Origin: Solirubrobacter taibaiensis
GTDB taxonomy: Bacteria; Actinomycetota; Thermoleophilia; Solirubrobacterales; Solirubrobacteraceae
Assembly: GCA_027587225.1 (NCBI GenBank)
Contig: JAPDDQ010000058.1
Location: 1 to 40,945, forward strand
Direction: 5' to 3'
Length of the DNA: 40,945 bases
The notes under the pieces are model-generated. The model had not been told where the DNA came from. It did no database searches and saw nothing but the letters and a program-made list of their open reading frames with translations. This document shows, piece after piece, positions 23,092 to 32,091 of the stretch (the stretch's first letter is position 1; the number at the start of each line of letters is the position of its first letter). The translations under genes were made by a program, and so were the position numbers.

Positions 23092-25515
23092 GTGCCATCG
23101 ACTTTGCGTCGCGCAGCTCCACTGGGGGCCGTCGCGTTGACCCTTGCTCTGATCGGGGCCGCCCCGGCGTCTGCCGGTATGCCCGCCGCGAGATCTCTGG
23201 ACGGGCTGGACACGACCACCTATGAGGGCGCCGCCGGTCTGATCTTCGGAGCGGCGGACCATGGCGGACAGGGTGGCCACCTCCCGCCGACGCAGCACAA
23301 CGTCGAGCTCGTCTCGAAGCTCGAGGTGAACACGCCCAACTTCGCACCCGGCGCGCTGCCCAGCCAGATCGCCGATCTCACGGTTCACAAGAACACGGCG
23401 TACCTGAACTCCTGGGCGGAGCGGGGCGACGCGGCCGCGTGCGCGCGAACCGGGTTCTTCGCGGTCGACATCAGCGATCCGAGCAAGCCGCGGCAGATCG
23501 CCTACCGGGCGTCGATGCCGAGCAACCGTTACGGCGAGGGCGCGCACGCCATCACGTTCCCGGACGGCCGGGACATCCTGGCCGTCAACAACGAGTTCTG
23601 CACCACCAACGGCACGCCGCCCGAGACCGGGGGCGGGGGCTTCGCGCTCTACGACGTCACCGATCCGAGCAATCCCACCAAGCTCGTCGACGCGGCGGGC
23701 GACTACGGGCCGCCCGGCGAGCTCGTCTGCTGCGATGCCGACGCGCCGGGCGCCGAGGACGAGACCGCCCATCAGTACCACTCCGTGTTCATGTGGCGCG
23801 ACGACGGCCGCGTGTACCTGATCGGCGTCGACAACGACGAGCAGGCGCAGACCGACATCGACATCTTCGACATCACCGACCCGAGCGCGCCGAAGGCCGT
23901 GCGCGAATACGACCTCGACGCGGAGTTCCCGGTCCGCGACGGCGAGGAGGATGGGCTCGGCGACAACGTGTTCTCGCACGACATGGTCGTGAAGGAGATC
24001 GACGGGGTCCAGACGCTGCTCGCGGCCTACTGGGACGGCGGGTACGTGCTCGCGAACATCGAGGACCCCGCGGACGCCACCTATATCGGCGACACGCGCT
24101 TCGACAACACGGATCCCCTCACCAAGTTCACGCCGCCCGAGGGCAACGCCCACCAGGCGGAGTTCTCGCATGACAACGAGTACGTCCTGGCCGCGGACGA
24201 GGACTTCGACGCCTTCCGGTTCCTCGGTCGGGTCAACCCGGCCGCCGCGAGCCCGTTCGACTTCCGCCAGGTCGGCGTCACGGTCACCTCGGCGGGCAGC
24301 CCGACCGGCCCACAGGTCGGCGTGGAGCGCGCACTGACCGGCGACACGCGCTACGTCGGGAACGCCTGCACCGCGGCGAGCATCGCTCCGGCGACGCCGG
24401 GGGTCACGATCGCGATCGTCAACCCGCTCGGCTGCGCCTTCCGGGCCAAGACGAACAACGCGGAGGCCCGGGGCTATCAGGGGGTGATCATCTTCGCGGC
24501 GAGCAACGCCGAGACCTCCAACGCGTCCTTCCTGTGTGACGCGATCACCAACCTCAGCGGCTACGACGACTACGCCGGCAATGCGGTCACGCTCTGGGTC
24601 ACACGCGAGACCGGCTTCGAGATGATGGGTCTGGGCGACGGCTTCCGGTGCGGCAGCACGAACCCGACGCCGACGCCGACGGCCCCGATCGAGGGCGTCC
24701 CGGTGGACATCGGCGCGAAGTTCGACGGCTGGGGGTACGCGCACCTGTACCGCGCCGGCTCCGGCAAGCTGAACGAGGTCGGTACGCCGTACGCGATCCC
24801 GGAGGGGATCAGCGAGCAGTACGCGACCGACTACGGCGACGTCTCGATCCACGAGTTCGCGGCCGACCCGGACGTGAACCTCGCGTACGCGTCCTACTAC
24901 TCCGGCGGCCTGCGCGTCGTGAGCTTCGGCGACGCGGGGATCCAGGAGACGGGCCGCTATATCGATGCCGCCGGCAGCAACATCTGGGGCGTCGAACAGT
25001 TCACGTCAGGCGGCCAGCGGTTGATCGCCGCGTCCGATCGCGACTTCGGGCTGTACATCTTCCGGTACACCGGGCCCGTCCCGCCCCCGAAGCCGCAGGC
25101 GGGTACCCCACCGGCAGCGACTCCGCCGGGCGGCACGCCGGTGGGTGCAAGGCCGGACCGCACCGACCCGCTGATCTCGCTGCTGTCGAACCGTCGCCAG
25201 AGCCTCCGGACGCTGCGCACGACGGGTCTGCGCTTCCGCGTCCGCGTCAACGAGACGGCGCGCGTCGAGGTTGGCTTGCGTGGCCGCTTCACCAGCACCC
25301 TCAAGCGCGGGGCCCGCGGCAAGGTGCAGGTGCTCAAGCAGAACGGCGCGGTCCGGGTCGCGGCGGGCCAGACCGTGACGGTCACGGTGCGGCCCAGCGC
25401 CGCGCTGCGCCGGAAATTGGCCAAGGAACGGCGACTTCCCGGTCTGCTGAGCGTCAAGGCGGTCGACGCCGCGGGCAACGACGCGACCAGGACGAAGGTT
25501 CTCACCTTCCGATAA
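23092..25515 (+). CDS. Large secreted LVIVD-type repeat protein with PA-like insert, cassette A
   Basis: An 807-residue exported protein. GTG 23092 follows AGGAGGA and starts a signal peptide (PSTLRRAAPLGAVALTLALI, then GAAPASA). The body is a beta-propeller-like array of LVIVD-type units with FDITDPSAP, YDVTDPSNP and VDISDPSKP, interrupted by an insert with NACTAASIAPA and RGYQGVIIFAASNAE that resembles a PA (protease-associated) domain. Then comes FDGWGYAHLYR and DYGDVSIHEFAADPDVNLAY, ending in FTSTLKRGARGKVQVL within a 115-residue C-terminal beta-sandwich with the DAAGN signature. No LPXTG or lipobox. Function unknown; probably a surface or secreted adhesive or enzyme-like protein. The gene is followed by a hairpin and a TSP3-repeat protein, a pair repeated in inverse at 26589-30023. 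Confidence 0.88.
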   Translation: MPSTLRRAAPLGAVALTLALIGAAPASAGMPAARSLDGLDTTTYEGAAGLIFGAADHGGQGGHLPPTQHNVELVSKLEVNTPNFAPGALPSQIADLTVHKNTAYLNSWAERGDAAACARTGFFAVDISDPSKPRQIAYRASMPSNRYGEGAHAITFPDGRDILAVNNEFCTTNGTPPETGGGGFALYDVTDPSNPTKLVDAAGDYGPPGELVCCDADAPGAEDETAHQYHSVFMWRDDGRVYLIGVDNDEQAQTDIDIFDITDPSAPKAVREYDLDAEFPVRDGEEDGLGDNVFSHDMVVKEIDGVQTLLAAYWDGGYVLANIEDPADATYIGDTRFDNTDPLTKFTPPEGNAHQAEFSHDNEYVLAADEDFDAFRFLGRVNPAAASPFDFRQVGVTVTSAGSPTGPQVGVERALTGDTRYVGNACTAASIAPATPGVTIAIVNPLGCAFRAKTNNAEARGYQGVIIFAASNAETSNASFLCDAITNLSGYDDYAGNAVTLWVTRETGFEMMGLGDGFRCGSTNPTPTPTAPIEGVPVDIGAKFDGWGYAHLYRAGSGKLNEVGTPYAIPEGISEQYATDYGDVSIHEFAADPDVNLAYASYYSGGLRVVSFGDAGIQETGRYIDAAGSNIWGVEQFTSGGQRLIAASDRDFGLYIFRYTGPVPPPKPQAGTPPAATPPGGTPVGARPDRTDPLISLLSNRRQSLRTLRTTGLRFRVRVNETARVEVGLRGRFTSTLKRGARGKVQVLKQNGAVRVAAGQTVTVTVRPSAALRRKLAKERRLPGLLSVKAVDAAGNDATRTKVLTFR

Positions 25516-25528
25516 GTGACTGAGACGG

Positions 25529-25557
25529 CCGGCCGGGGGTTTCGCTCCCCCGGCCGG
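25529..25557 (+). terminator. GC hairpin between the LVIVD and TSP3 genes, cassette A
   Basis: Stem CCGGCCGGGGG / CCCCCGGCCGG, 11 bp, with the 7-nt loop TTTCGCT, starting 13 bp after the LVIVD stop. There is no T run, so it may be an attenuator or mRNA 3' stabiliser, letting the TSP3 gene be made at a different level. It has a counterpart in cassette B. Confidence 0.72.
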
Positions 25558-25578
25558 GCCGCTTACCCTCTGCTGCTG

Positions 25579-26556
25579 ATGCTGTTTCGCCTCGTCGTCC
25601 TTCTCACGGTCCTGACCGCGGCACTGTCCCTGTCGACAGTGGCCGCCGAGTCCGCCGCGGCGCACACCTGCTCCGGCAGCGGCGAGGTGACCTTCGACCC
25701 GACGCCCGACGACCGGGACGACGATTGCGTGACGGACACGCGGGACAACTGCCCGGGAGTCCCGAACGCGGATCAGATCGACAGCGACGATGACGGTCGC
25801 GGAGATCGCTGCGACGAGGACGACGACAACGACGGCCTGGTTGACCAGGAGGACAACTGCCGCACCGTCGAGAACGTCGATCAGACGCGGACCGGACACC
25901 CCGTGTACGGCGACGCGTGCCTGTTCGACCGTGACACGGACGGCACGATCGACGCCGAGGACAACTGCTTCAGCCGCGCAAACCCCGACCAGGCCGACAA
26001 CGAGCGCGACGGGGCCGGGAACGTCTGCGACGCCGATGACGACAACGACGCGCTGCTCGACGAGCGTGACAACTGTCCGCTGCTCTCCAACAAGAACCAG
26101 GCCGACGCGGACGGCAACGGCATCGGCGATGCGTGTGACCCCTACTTCTCGGTCATCACGCCACCGACGACGACAGGGACGACGACAGCAGATCCCGCCG
26201 CGGTCCCCGACCGCACGGCGGCCAAGGTCACGCTCAAGCTCGCCACCGTGCAGCGCGCCGCCGACGCCCGAGGTGGCATGGCCGCGAGCGTGCGTTGCTC
26301 GGAGGCCTGCTCGGTGACCGCCGAGCTGACGCTGTCGAAGGCCGTCGCGCGCACGCACAAGGTCGGGACGGTCGTGGCCAAGGGCGATGCGGCCCTCGAG
26401 GGTGCCGGCGGCACGTACGTGTTCTTCGACTTCACCAAGACCGCGATCAACCGGCTCTTCAAGGGCAAGGCGATCAAGGCCACGCTGAAGGTGCGCGTGC
26501 TCGACGCCGCGGGCAACGCGACGTCGGTGAGCAAGTCGGTGAGACTGGCCCGTTGA
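25579..26556 (+). CDS. Secreted thrombospondin type 3 repeat protein, cassette A
   Basis: A 325-residue exported protein. ATG 25579 lies after the hairpin and starts a signal peptide (MLFRLVVLLTVLTAALSLST). The frame would extend back to 25516, but that would span the terminator. Then come thrombospondin type 3 (calcium-binding) repeats such as DTRDNCPGVPNADQIDSDDD, DDNDGLVDQEDNCRTVENVD and DADGNGIGDACDPY, with Cys in the CPG/ACD positions, so each pair of repeats is likely disulfide-linked. The C-terminal 110 residues form a beta-sandwich with VRCSEACSVTAELTLSK and DAAGN. It is probably a calcium-rigidified surface protein; that is inference. The paralogue at 26589-27581 shares the same plan. 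Confidence 0.87.
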   Translation: MLFRLVVLLTVLTAALSLSTVAAESAAAHTCSGSGEVTFDPTPDDRDDDCVTDTRDNCPGVPNADQIDSDDDGRGDRCDEDDDNDGLVDQEDNCRTVENVDQTRTGHPVYGDACLFDRDTDGTIDAEDNCFSRANPDQADNERDGAGNVCDADDDNDALLDERDNCPLLSNKNQADADGNGIGDACDPYFSVITPPTTTGTTTADPAAVPDRTAAKVTLKLATVQRAADARGGMAASVRCSEACSVTAELTLSKAVARTHKVGTVVAKGDAALEGAGGTYVFFDFTKTAINRLFKGKAIKATLKVRVLDAAGNATSVSKSVRLAR

Positions 26557-26588
26557 AGGACCAGCCAGGCCGAGCCTGAGCGTGAGCC

Positions 26589-27581
26589 CTACGGCTTCAG
26601 GCGGAGCGCGCGACGCATGGGCGCGGCCGAGTTCCCGGCCGCGTCCGTCGCGCGCAGCTCCAGCGTCGCGCTGACGGGGCCCTTCTTGAACAGCTTGCGG
26701 GCGGCCGCCTTCTTGAGGTCGAAGAAGACGTAGGTGGAGCCCGCGTCGTCGACGGCCGCGTCCCCCGCGGCGACGACGAGCGTCTTGCGGCCCAGGCCGA
26801 GCCGGCGGGCCTCACGCGCGCTGAGCGTGACCGTCGCGGTGATCGCGCACGCCTCCGAGCAGCGCACCCACAGCGGCATGCCACCGGCGGCGTCGCTGCG
26901 GTACTGGGCGCGGAGCGTGCGCAGAGAGAGCGTGGGGGCCTGCTTGTCGGCGATCACGGCCGGGCCGGGATCCACCGTGGGCGGCAGGATCGTGCTGGTG
27001 TCGCACGCGTCGCCGATTCCGTCCGCGTCGGCGTCCGCCTGGTCCGGGTTCGGCGTGACCGGGCAGTTGTCGACGTGGTCGAGGTCGTAGTCGTCGTCAT
27101 CGTCGCTGTCGCAGATGTCGCCGTAGCCGTCGCCGTCGAGGTCCTTCTGGTCCGGGTTGACCAGCCTGCGGCAGTTGTCGTCCCGATCCATCGTGCCGTC
27201 GCCGTCGCTGTCGACCTGACAGGGCGTCGGGTCGTTCCCGGGCTGGTTCTGGACCAGCGGGCACGTGTCCTGGGTGTTCGAAACGCCGTCGTTGTCGGCG
27301 TCGTCGTCACAACGGTCGCCGAAGCCGTCGCGGTCCACGTCCGACTGGTCGGCGTTGCGGATCGTCGGGCAGTTGTCGATCCCGTTGGGGACCTCGTCGC
27401 AGTCCCAGTCGTTCTCTGGCGGGATGTAGTCGTCATAGCCCGCCGGTGTCCGCGGGTCATTCACCCGGGGCGCGCCGCACAGCTCCGCATCCGACGACGT
27501 CGCTGCCTGCGCCGGCGCGGCGGACAGCACGGTCGCGAACACGACCAGGACCAGCAACAACAACCCTCTCACGAGCACCAT
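26589..27581 (-). CDS. Secreted thrombospondin type 3 repeat protein, cassette B
   Basis: A 330-residue exported paralogue of the 25579 protein. ATG 27581 starts a signal peptide (MVLVRGLLLLVLVVFATVLS, then APAQA). Frames to 27623 include the hairpin and were trimmed. TSP3 repeats run from about residue 70 to 190 (GIDNCPTIRNADQSDVDRDG, DADNDGVSNTQDTCPLV, HVDNCPVTPNPDQADADADG). The C-terminal domain has VRCSEACAITATVTLS and YVFFDLKKAA, near-identical in layout to cassette A. The tail lies 32 bp from the end of the cassette A gene, so the two TSP3 genes converge. The C-terminal domain is better conserved between the copies than the repeats. Confidence 0.87.
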   Translation of the reverse strand: MVLVRGLLLLVLVVFATVLSAAPAQAATSSDAELCGAPRVNDPRTPAGYDDYIPPENDWDCDEVPNGIDNCPTIRNADQSDVDRDGFGDRCDDDADNDGVSNTQDTCPLVQNQPGNDPTPCQVDSDGDGTMDRDDNCRRLVNPDQKDLDGDGYGDICDSDDDDDYDLDHVDNCPVTPNPDQADADADGIGDACDTSTILPPTVDPGPAVIADKQAPTLSLRTLRAQYRSDAAGGMPLWVRCSEACAITATVTLSAREARRLGLGRKTLVVAAGDAAVDDAGSTYVFFDLKKAAARKLFKKGPVSATLELRATDAAGNSAAPMRRALRLKP

Positions 27582-27590
27582 CCTAAGCCC

Positions 27591-27623
27591 GTGGCGGGCG
27601 GGGGCAACACCCCCGCCCGCCAC
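27591..27623 (-). terminator. GC hairpin between the LVIVD and TSP3 genes, cassette B
   Basis: Perfect 14-bp stem GTGGCGGGCGGGGG with its complement, loop CAACA. Read on the minus strand it starts 12 bp after the LVIVD stop at 27636. No T run follows. It is in the same position as the cassette A hairpin, though its sequence differs. Confidence 0.75.
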
Positions 27624-27635
27624 ATGGTCATCGAA

Positions 27636-30023
27636 TCAGCGGAAGACCAGCGTCTTGGTCCGCGTGGTGTCGTTGCCCGCGGCGTCGGTCGCCTTGACGC
27701 TGAGCAGGCCGGGGAAGCGCTTCTCCTTGCGGAGCTTCTTGCGCAACGCCGCGCTCGGCTTCAGCGTCACGGTCAGCGTCTGACCGGCACGGACGGAGAT
27801 CCCGTTGCTGTCCTTGAGCGCTTGGATCTTGCCGCGCGCGCCGCGCTTGAGGGTGCTGGTGAAGCGCCCACGGAGCGAGACGTCGAGCTTTGCCGCCTCG
27901 TTGACGCGGATGCGGAACTTGAGCCCGTTCGTCCGCAGCGACTTCAGGCTCTGGCGGCTGTTGGACAGCAGCGAGACCGTCGGGTCGGTGACGTCCTTGG
28001 GGGCCGCCGGCGGCTGGACCGCGGGCGGTGTCACGGGCGCGACGTAGCCCGGACGTGGGCCGGTGTACTTCAGGACGTAGAGGCCGTAGTCGCGGTCGGA
28101 GAACGCGAGCAACGGCTTGCCGTCGGCACTTTCACCGACGTACTCCACACCCCAGAAGTTGTTGCCGCCCTGGTCGATGTAGGCACCGGTCTCGGTGATG
28201 CCCTGGTCGCCGTAGGAGATCGCCCGTGCGCCGGCGGCGTAGTAGGCGATGTACGACATGTCCGCGAGCGGATCCGGCGCGTGCTCGTGGATCGAGAGGT
28301 CGCCGAAGCCGACCGCGTAACGCTCGTCGAGCGACTCCTCGACGGCGTAGCTGTCGATCCGCGTCTGGAGGCCGTTCTGGTAGCGGTACAGGTGCGCGTA
28401 GCCCCAGCCGTCGAACTGCGACGTGGCCGAGACCTTGTCGCCCTGGGTGCCGACCGCCGCCATCTCCACCTCATCGTCGTACGGAACCGGGAACGGCGCC
28501 GTGCCCGGCTTGTCGAAGATGTCGTGCCCGGCTTCGTGCGTGGTGCACGCGACGACGGGAATCTGGCCCGCGCGGAAGTCGCCGGAGCCGCAGGCGGCGC
28601 CGTCGGTGCCGGGATGGCGGTTGATGTACAGCACGGTGCGCCAGCCGGCGACGTACGCGTTCTTGCCCTTCTCACCCGGGAAGCACGCTTCCTCGGGATT
28701 GTTCGAGTCACCGGTCGGCCCGCGCTGGACCACCAGGATCGGCTCCTCGCCGGACTCGAGGCTGAAGTTGTACGCCGAGCGCAGCGGCACGGGCTTGGAG
28801 TCGTCACAGGCGTAGCCGCCGTAGACGGTGGGCCCGTTCATGGTGCGGTCCGGCAGTGAGGCGGGCGTGGCGCCGCCGCCGATGCCCGTGCTCGCGTACG
28901 GCTTGCCCTCGACGGTGAACGCGCCGCCGCGGTGGGTGGTGAAGTCCTCGTCGGCCGCGAGGATGTACTTGTTGTCACGCGTGAAGTCCCCGTAGTGCGC
29001 ATTGCCCTCTGGCAAGGCGCCGAGGGAGTTCAGCGCGGGGATCAGCGGCTCGGGCTCGTCGAAGCTCGTGTCGCCGATGTACTTCGGCGCGAGCGGGTCC
29101 GTGAGGTCGTAGGTGACGTAGCCGGCGTCCCAGTAGGACGTGTTCACGATCACCTTGCCGTCGATGATCTTGACCTTGGAGTCGTGGTGGAACGAGCCCG
29201 CGAACGAGCCGATGTTGCCGATGTCCTCGATCTGCGGGAAGCTCTCCAGCAGGTCGTATTCGGCGACACCGACCGGGTTGGCCGGGTCCGAGATGTCGTG
29301 GATGTCCACGTCGTAGATCTCGGTGTTGTCCATCGTCATCAGGTAGAGGCGGCCCGCGTTCTCCCACATCACGGCGCTGTGCTGGGAGTTCGGGATCTCG
29401 TCGCCCTCGAGCGACCCGTCGTCGGGCCCCTTGTCACCGCCGGTCGGCTGGCCGGGAGCGCCGAGCTTGACCGCGGCGTACGGGTTCGTCACGTCGATCA
29501 GGTCGAACCCGCCAGGGCCGACTTCCGCCGGAGTGTCGGCGAACGTGCACGGCTCGTTGTTGACGGCCAGGATGTCCCGGCCCTTGTAGGTCACGACGTG
29601 TGCGCCCTCGCCGTGGATGGAGCCGGCCGGAGCGGGCACGAAGCCGATCTCCTTGGGAGCAGCCGGGTCGCGCATGTCCACGATGAACGTGCCGCCGCGC
29701 TGGCAGGTCGGCTCGTTCCACGAGTTCAGATACGCGAAGCCCTTGTGGTAGGCGACGTCCGCGATCGACTCCGGCGTCACGTCGCCGAACTTGCCCTTGA
29801 CCTCGAGCTTGCTGACGAACTCCCAGTTCTCTGTCCGCGCCGGAAGGTGACCCGTGTCACCTCCGTGCTGCTGCTTTTCGACCTCGCCGACCACCAGGAT
29901 CGGTGAGATGTCGTCGTTGGATCGCATGTTGGGCGTCGTCGCTGAAGCGATCGCCACCGGTGTTGCAAGGCCTAGCAGGGCAGCCACCATCGCTGTCTGC
30001 CGTAGCCGACTGGAAACACGCAC
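27636..30023 (-). CDS. Large secreted LVIVD-type repeat protein, cassette B
   Basis: A 795-residue exported paralogue of the 23092 protein. GTG 30023 is preceded by GAGAGGGGG at a 6-bp spacing and starts a signal peptide (RVSSRLRQTAMVAALLGLAT then PVAIASA); the longer frame to 30077 has no such support. It shares FDGWGYAHLYR, GDLSIHEHAPDP, ITETGAYIDQGGNNFWGVEY and the C-terminal FTSTLKRGARGKIQAL domain, roughly two-thirds identical there by eye. LVIVD-type units include VDIHDISDPANP and VDMRDPAAPK. The insert region (YGGYACDDSKPVPLRS) differs from cassette A but also carries paired Cys, consistent with a diverged PA-like module. Function unknown. Confidence 0.88.
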   Translation of the reverse strand: MRVSSRLRQTAMVAALLGLATPVAIASATTPNMRSNDDISPILVVGEVEKQQHGGDTGHLPARTENWEFVSKLEVKGKFGDVTPESIADVAYHKGFAYLNSWNEPTCQRGGTFIVDMRDPAAPKEIGFVPAPAGSIHGEGAHVVTYKGRDILAVNNEPCTFADTPAEVGPGGFDLIDVTNPYAAVKLGAPGQPTGGDKGPDDGSLEGDEIPNSQHSAVMWENAGRLYLMTMDNTEIYDVDIHDISDPANPVGVAEYDLLESFPQIEDIGNIGSFAGSFHHDSKVKIIDGKVIVNTSYWDAGYVTYDLTDPLAPKYIGDTSFDEPEPLIPALNSLGALPEGNAHYGDFTRDNKYILAADEDFTTHRGGAFTVEGKPYASTGIGGGATPASLPDRTMNGPTVYGGYACDDSKPVPLRSAYNFSLESGEEPILVVQRGPTGDSNNPEEACFPGEKGKNAYVAGWRTVLYINRHPGTDGAACGSGDFRAGQIPVVACTTHEAGHDIFDKPGTAPFPVPYDDEVEMAAVGTQGDKVSATSQFDGWGYAHLYRYQNGLQTRIDSYAVEESLDERYAVGFGDLSIHEHAPDPLADMSYIAYYAAGARAISYGDQGITETGAYIDQGGNNFWGVEYVGESADGKPLLAFSDRDYGLYVLKYTGPRPGYVAPVTPPAVQPPAAPKDVTDPTVSLLSNSRQSLKSLRTNGLKFRIRVNEAAKLDVSLRGRFTSTLKRGARGKIQALKDSNGISVRAGQTLTVTLKPSAALRKKLRKEKRFPGLLSVKATDAAGNDTTRTKTLVFR

Positions 30024-30029
30024 CCCGTT

Positions 30030-30038
30030 CCCCCTCTC
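30030..30038 (-). promoter_or_regulatory. Ribosome binding site for GTG 30023
   Basis: GAGAGGGGG on the minus strand, 6 bp before the GTG. It decides the start in favour of a clean signal peptide. Confidence 0.65.
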
Positions 30039-30082
30039 GCTTGTCCTTGCCGCGACGCCCCTAAACGACGCGGCCATCCGTC

Positions 30083-30111
30083 ACGTTAAATGAACGCTAA
30101 GTGACAAGCAA
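30083..30111 (-). promoter_or_regulatory. Possible promoter of the cassette B LVIVD gene
   Basis: On the minus strand TTGCTT and TAACGT are separated by 17 bp, inside an imperfect GTCAC/GTGAC inverted repeat, which could also be an operator. It lies 60 bp from the start codon. Confidence 0.4.
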
Positions 30112-30139
30112 GAGCGGACGCGCCGGTTCCATTTCTTAC

Positions 30140-31210
30140 TCAGCGTAGTAGCTGGATTTTCGGAGCTTTGACCTGGGTGGAGTTTCCTGCGCGGTCGACG
30201 CCCACGACGCCGAGGCGGAGGATCACCTTGCGCTTGCGCTTCCACGCCTTGGCCGCCTCCCGGCGCTCGCGGGCGTTGAGCTTGAAGGTCAGCTCCACGC
30301 CGCCGCCGCCCACGCCGACGCGCTGGCGGCTCGTGCTGATCGGCAGCGACAGGTCACCGATCTCCATGAAGCCCGAGGCGGCGATCGTCCCGCGCTCGGA
30401 GGAGGTCGCGACGAGCTTCGCGGTGTAGCCCTTGCCGGCGCGCTGGATCGTGGCGCCACCCACGCGCACCCGCGGCGGGGTCCGGTCGCGCCCGGTCGTG
30501 CCGCCGCCCGGGGGGACCGCCGTGGGGAGGCGGGTGACGGCCTCGCAGTCGGACGCGATGTCGTCGAGCGTGTCCGCCTCGACCTTGTCGGTGCCCGGCC
30601 CACAGCGGACGGTGTCGGCGATGCCGTCGCGCACGCGCAGGTCGTCGTCGCCGTCGCCACCGCCGATCGTGTCTACGCCCAGCCCGGCCTCGATCACGTC
30701 GTTGCCCGCGCCGCCGTCGACGTCGTCGTCGCCGTCGCCCGCGTTGACCTGGTCCGCGCCGGCGGCGGTCACGATCACGTCGTCACCGTCGTCGCCGGTG
30801 ATGGCGTCCGCCCCGCCGGCGGTCGTGAGCTTGTCGGCGCCGGTGCCGCCGAGCACGGTCGTGGGGATGTCCACCTGGACGACCACGGAGTCCTCGCGGT
30901 CGCCGAGGTCGATCCGCAGGCGCTGCGCGTTGCCCGCCGGGCACAGGGCCTGGATGAGCCAGGCGTTGGCGTCGCTGGTGACCTCGCCCGGGGCGCACGA
31001 GCCCGGGTCCAGGCCCTCCGCCACGGTCGGGTCGCGTAGGTCGATGTTGGCGCCGTTGCGCTTGACCGCCAGTGTGTTCAGTGACACCGCGTCCTCGGAG
31101 AGGTACGCCACCTCGCCGTTGCTCGTGCGCACGAGCGAGTGGGCGTGCGCCGCGGGCGCGAGCGCGAGGGCGCCGAGCGCCACGATCAGGGGCGGAAGCG
31201 ATCGCGCCAC
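30140..31210 (-). CDS. Secreted RTX-like (calcium-binding nonapeptide) protein
   Basis: A 356-residue exported protein. GTG 31210 starts a signal peptide (ARSLPPLIVALGALALAPAA then HAH) and overlaps the lipoprotein gene by 25 bp; the much longer frame to 31690 only shadows that gene. After a globular N-terminal part it has RTX nonapeptide repeats of the GGxGxD type: LGGTGADKL, TGDDGDDVI, NAGDGDDDV, GGAGNDVIEAGLGVDTI and GGGDGDDDL. These bind calcium and form a beta-roll. The C-terminal 115 residues are a beta-sandwich with DRAGNS, like that in neighbouring secreted proteins. It has no obvious enzymatic domain. It is the last gene of the four-gene minus-strand operon. Confidence 0.85.
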   Translation of the reverse strand: MARSLPPLIVALGALALAPAAHAHSLVRTSNGEVAYLSEDAVSLNTLAVKRNGANIDLRDPTVAEGLDPGSCAPGEVTSDANAWLIQALCPAGNAQRLRIDLGDREDSVVVQVDIPTTVLGGTGADKLTTAGGADAITGDDGDDVIVTAAGADQVNAGDGDDDVDGGAGNDVIEAGLGVDTIGGGDGDDDLRVRDGIADTVRCGPGTDKVEADTLDDIASDCEAVTRLPTAVPPGGGTTGRDRTPPRVRVGGATIQRAGKGYTAKLVATSSERGTIAASGFMEIGDLSLPISTSRQRVGVGGGGVELTFKLNARERREAAKAWKRKRKVILRLGVVGVDRAGNSTQVKAPKIQLLR

Positions 31211-32091
31211 GTCGCGCCTCCGTCCTGGGTCTCGATGATCGAGCCGTCGCTGAGCGCGACGAACGCCGCCTTCGGGCCGGTGGCGTGGATCTCGTACGGC
31301 TCCCCGCCGACGCGGCCCACGTCCTCCCAGCGCCCGCCGCCGTCGGTCGAGACGCTGAACGTCCCGTCCTTGGTCGCGCGGTAGAGCGCCTTGGCGTCCG
31401 GCCAGGCGAGGCGGACGCCGTCCGCGGGGGCGAGCGGGCGCCACGACTCGCCGCCGTCCTCGGTGCGGAAGAGCTCGTTGTCCGTGGAGGCGACGATCCG
31501 GTCCGGGTCGGCCGGGTCGACCTCGAAGTCGATGATCAGCCCGCGTGGGGTGAAGGCTTCTTTGAAGGTCTTGCCGCCGTCGTCGGAGATCAGCATCGCC
31601 GAGAGCACGGCGTCGAAGGCGTAGAGCCGGTCGTGGCGCAGGATGATCTTGTGCAGGTCGGCGTCGGCCATCCGCGCGACCGCCTCCCATGTCTTGCCGC
31701 CGTCGTCGGAGCGGATCAGGCCGAGGAAGTTCGGCAGCGTGCCGAGCTTGTCCGGATGGCCGCTGCCGAGCAACTGGTCGGGGCCGGTGGCGCGCAGCTC
31801 GAGGAACGTCCCGACGGTCGCGGTCTTGCCGGCGTCCTGGATCGAGCCCGTGACCGGCGTGACCGCCTTGCCGTCGCTGGAGATGCGGAAGAAACCGCGG
31901 TTCGTCGTGAGCAGGAAGTCCTGCGTGGCCGGGTCGACGTCCAGCGTGTTCACGAGCGGCGGCTTCTTCTTGAGGTCCACGAGCCGGTCCGAGGGCGGCT
32001 TCGCGGGCGCGCCCGTGGGTGCCTCCGGCTCACTCGCGCCGCCACAGGCGGTGAGCGCGAGGGCGAGGACGAGCGCCGCGCGCGCCCTCAT
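31186..32091 (-). CDS. Asp-box (BNR/sortilin-like) beta-propeller lipoprotein
   Basis: A 301-residue lipoprotein. ATG 32091 overlaps the stop of the membrane-protein gene by ATGA; the long frame up to 33276 only shadows that gene. The signal ends with a lipobox (MRARAALVLALALTACGG), so the Cys at residue 17 is lipidated. The body has five Asp-box units: SDDGGKTWEAV, SDDGGKTFKEA, TEDGGESWRPL, STDGGGRWEDV and TQDGGATWRDR, typical of BNR/F510_1955-type six-blade propellers. These are ligand or glycan binding modules. Immediate coupling with a ten-helix membrane protein suggests a membrane complex. The downstream RTX gene overlaps by 25 bp. Function unknown. Confidence 0.88.
   Translation of the reverse strand: MRARAALVLALALTACGGASEPEAPTGAPAKPPSDRLVDLKKKPPLVNTLDVDPATQDFLLTTNRGFFRISSDGKAVTPVTGSIQDAGKTATVGTFLELRATGPDQLLGSGHPDKLGTLPNFLGLIRSDDGGKTWEAVARMADADLHKIILRHDRLYAFDAVLSAMLISDDGGKTFKEAFTPRGLIIDFEVDPADPDRIVASTDNELFRTEDGGESWRPLAPADGVRLAWPDAKALYRATKDGTFSVSTDGGGRWEDVGRVGGEPYEIHATGPKAAFVALSDGSIIETQDGGATWRDRFRP

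Noticed and set aside
25516..25578. TSP3 gene start upstream of the hairpin
   Set aside because: Translation would cross the strong GC hairpin directly after the LVIVD stop, and the signal peptide begins at ATG 25579.
27075..28859. A 594-codon plus-strand frame opposite the cassette B genes
   Set aside because: No motifs, Arg/Val-rich; the minus-strand TSP3 and LVIVD genes explain the region.
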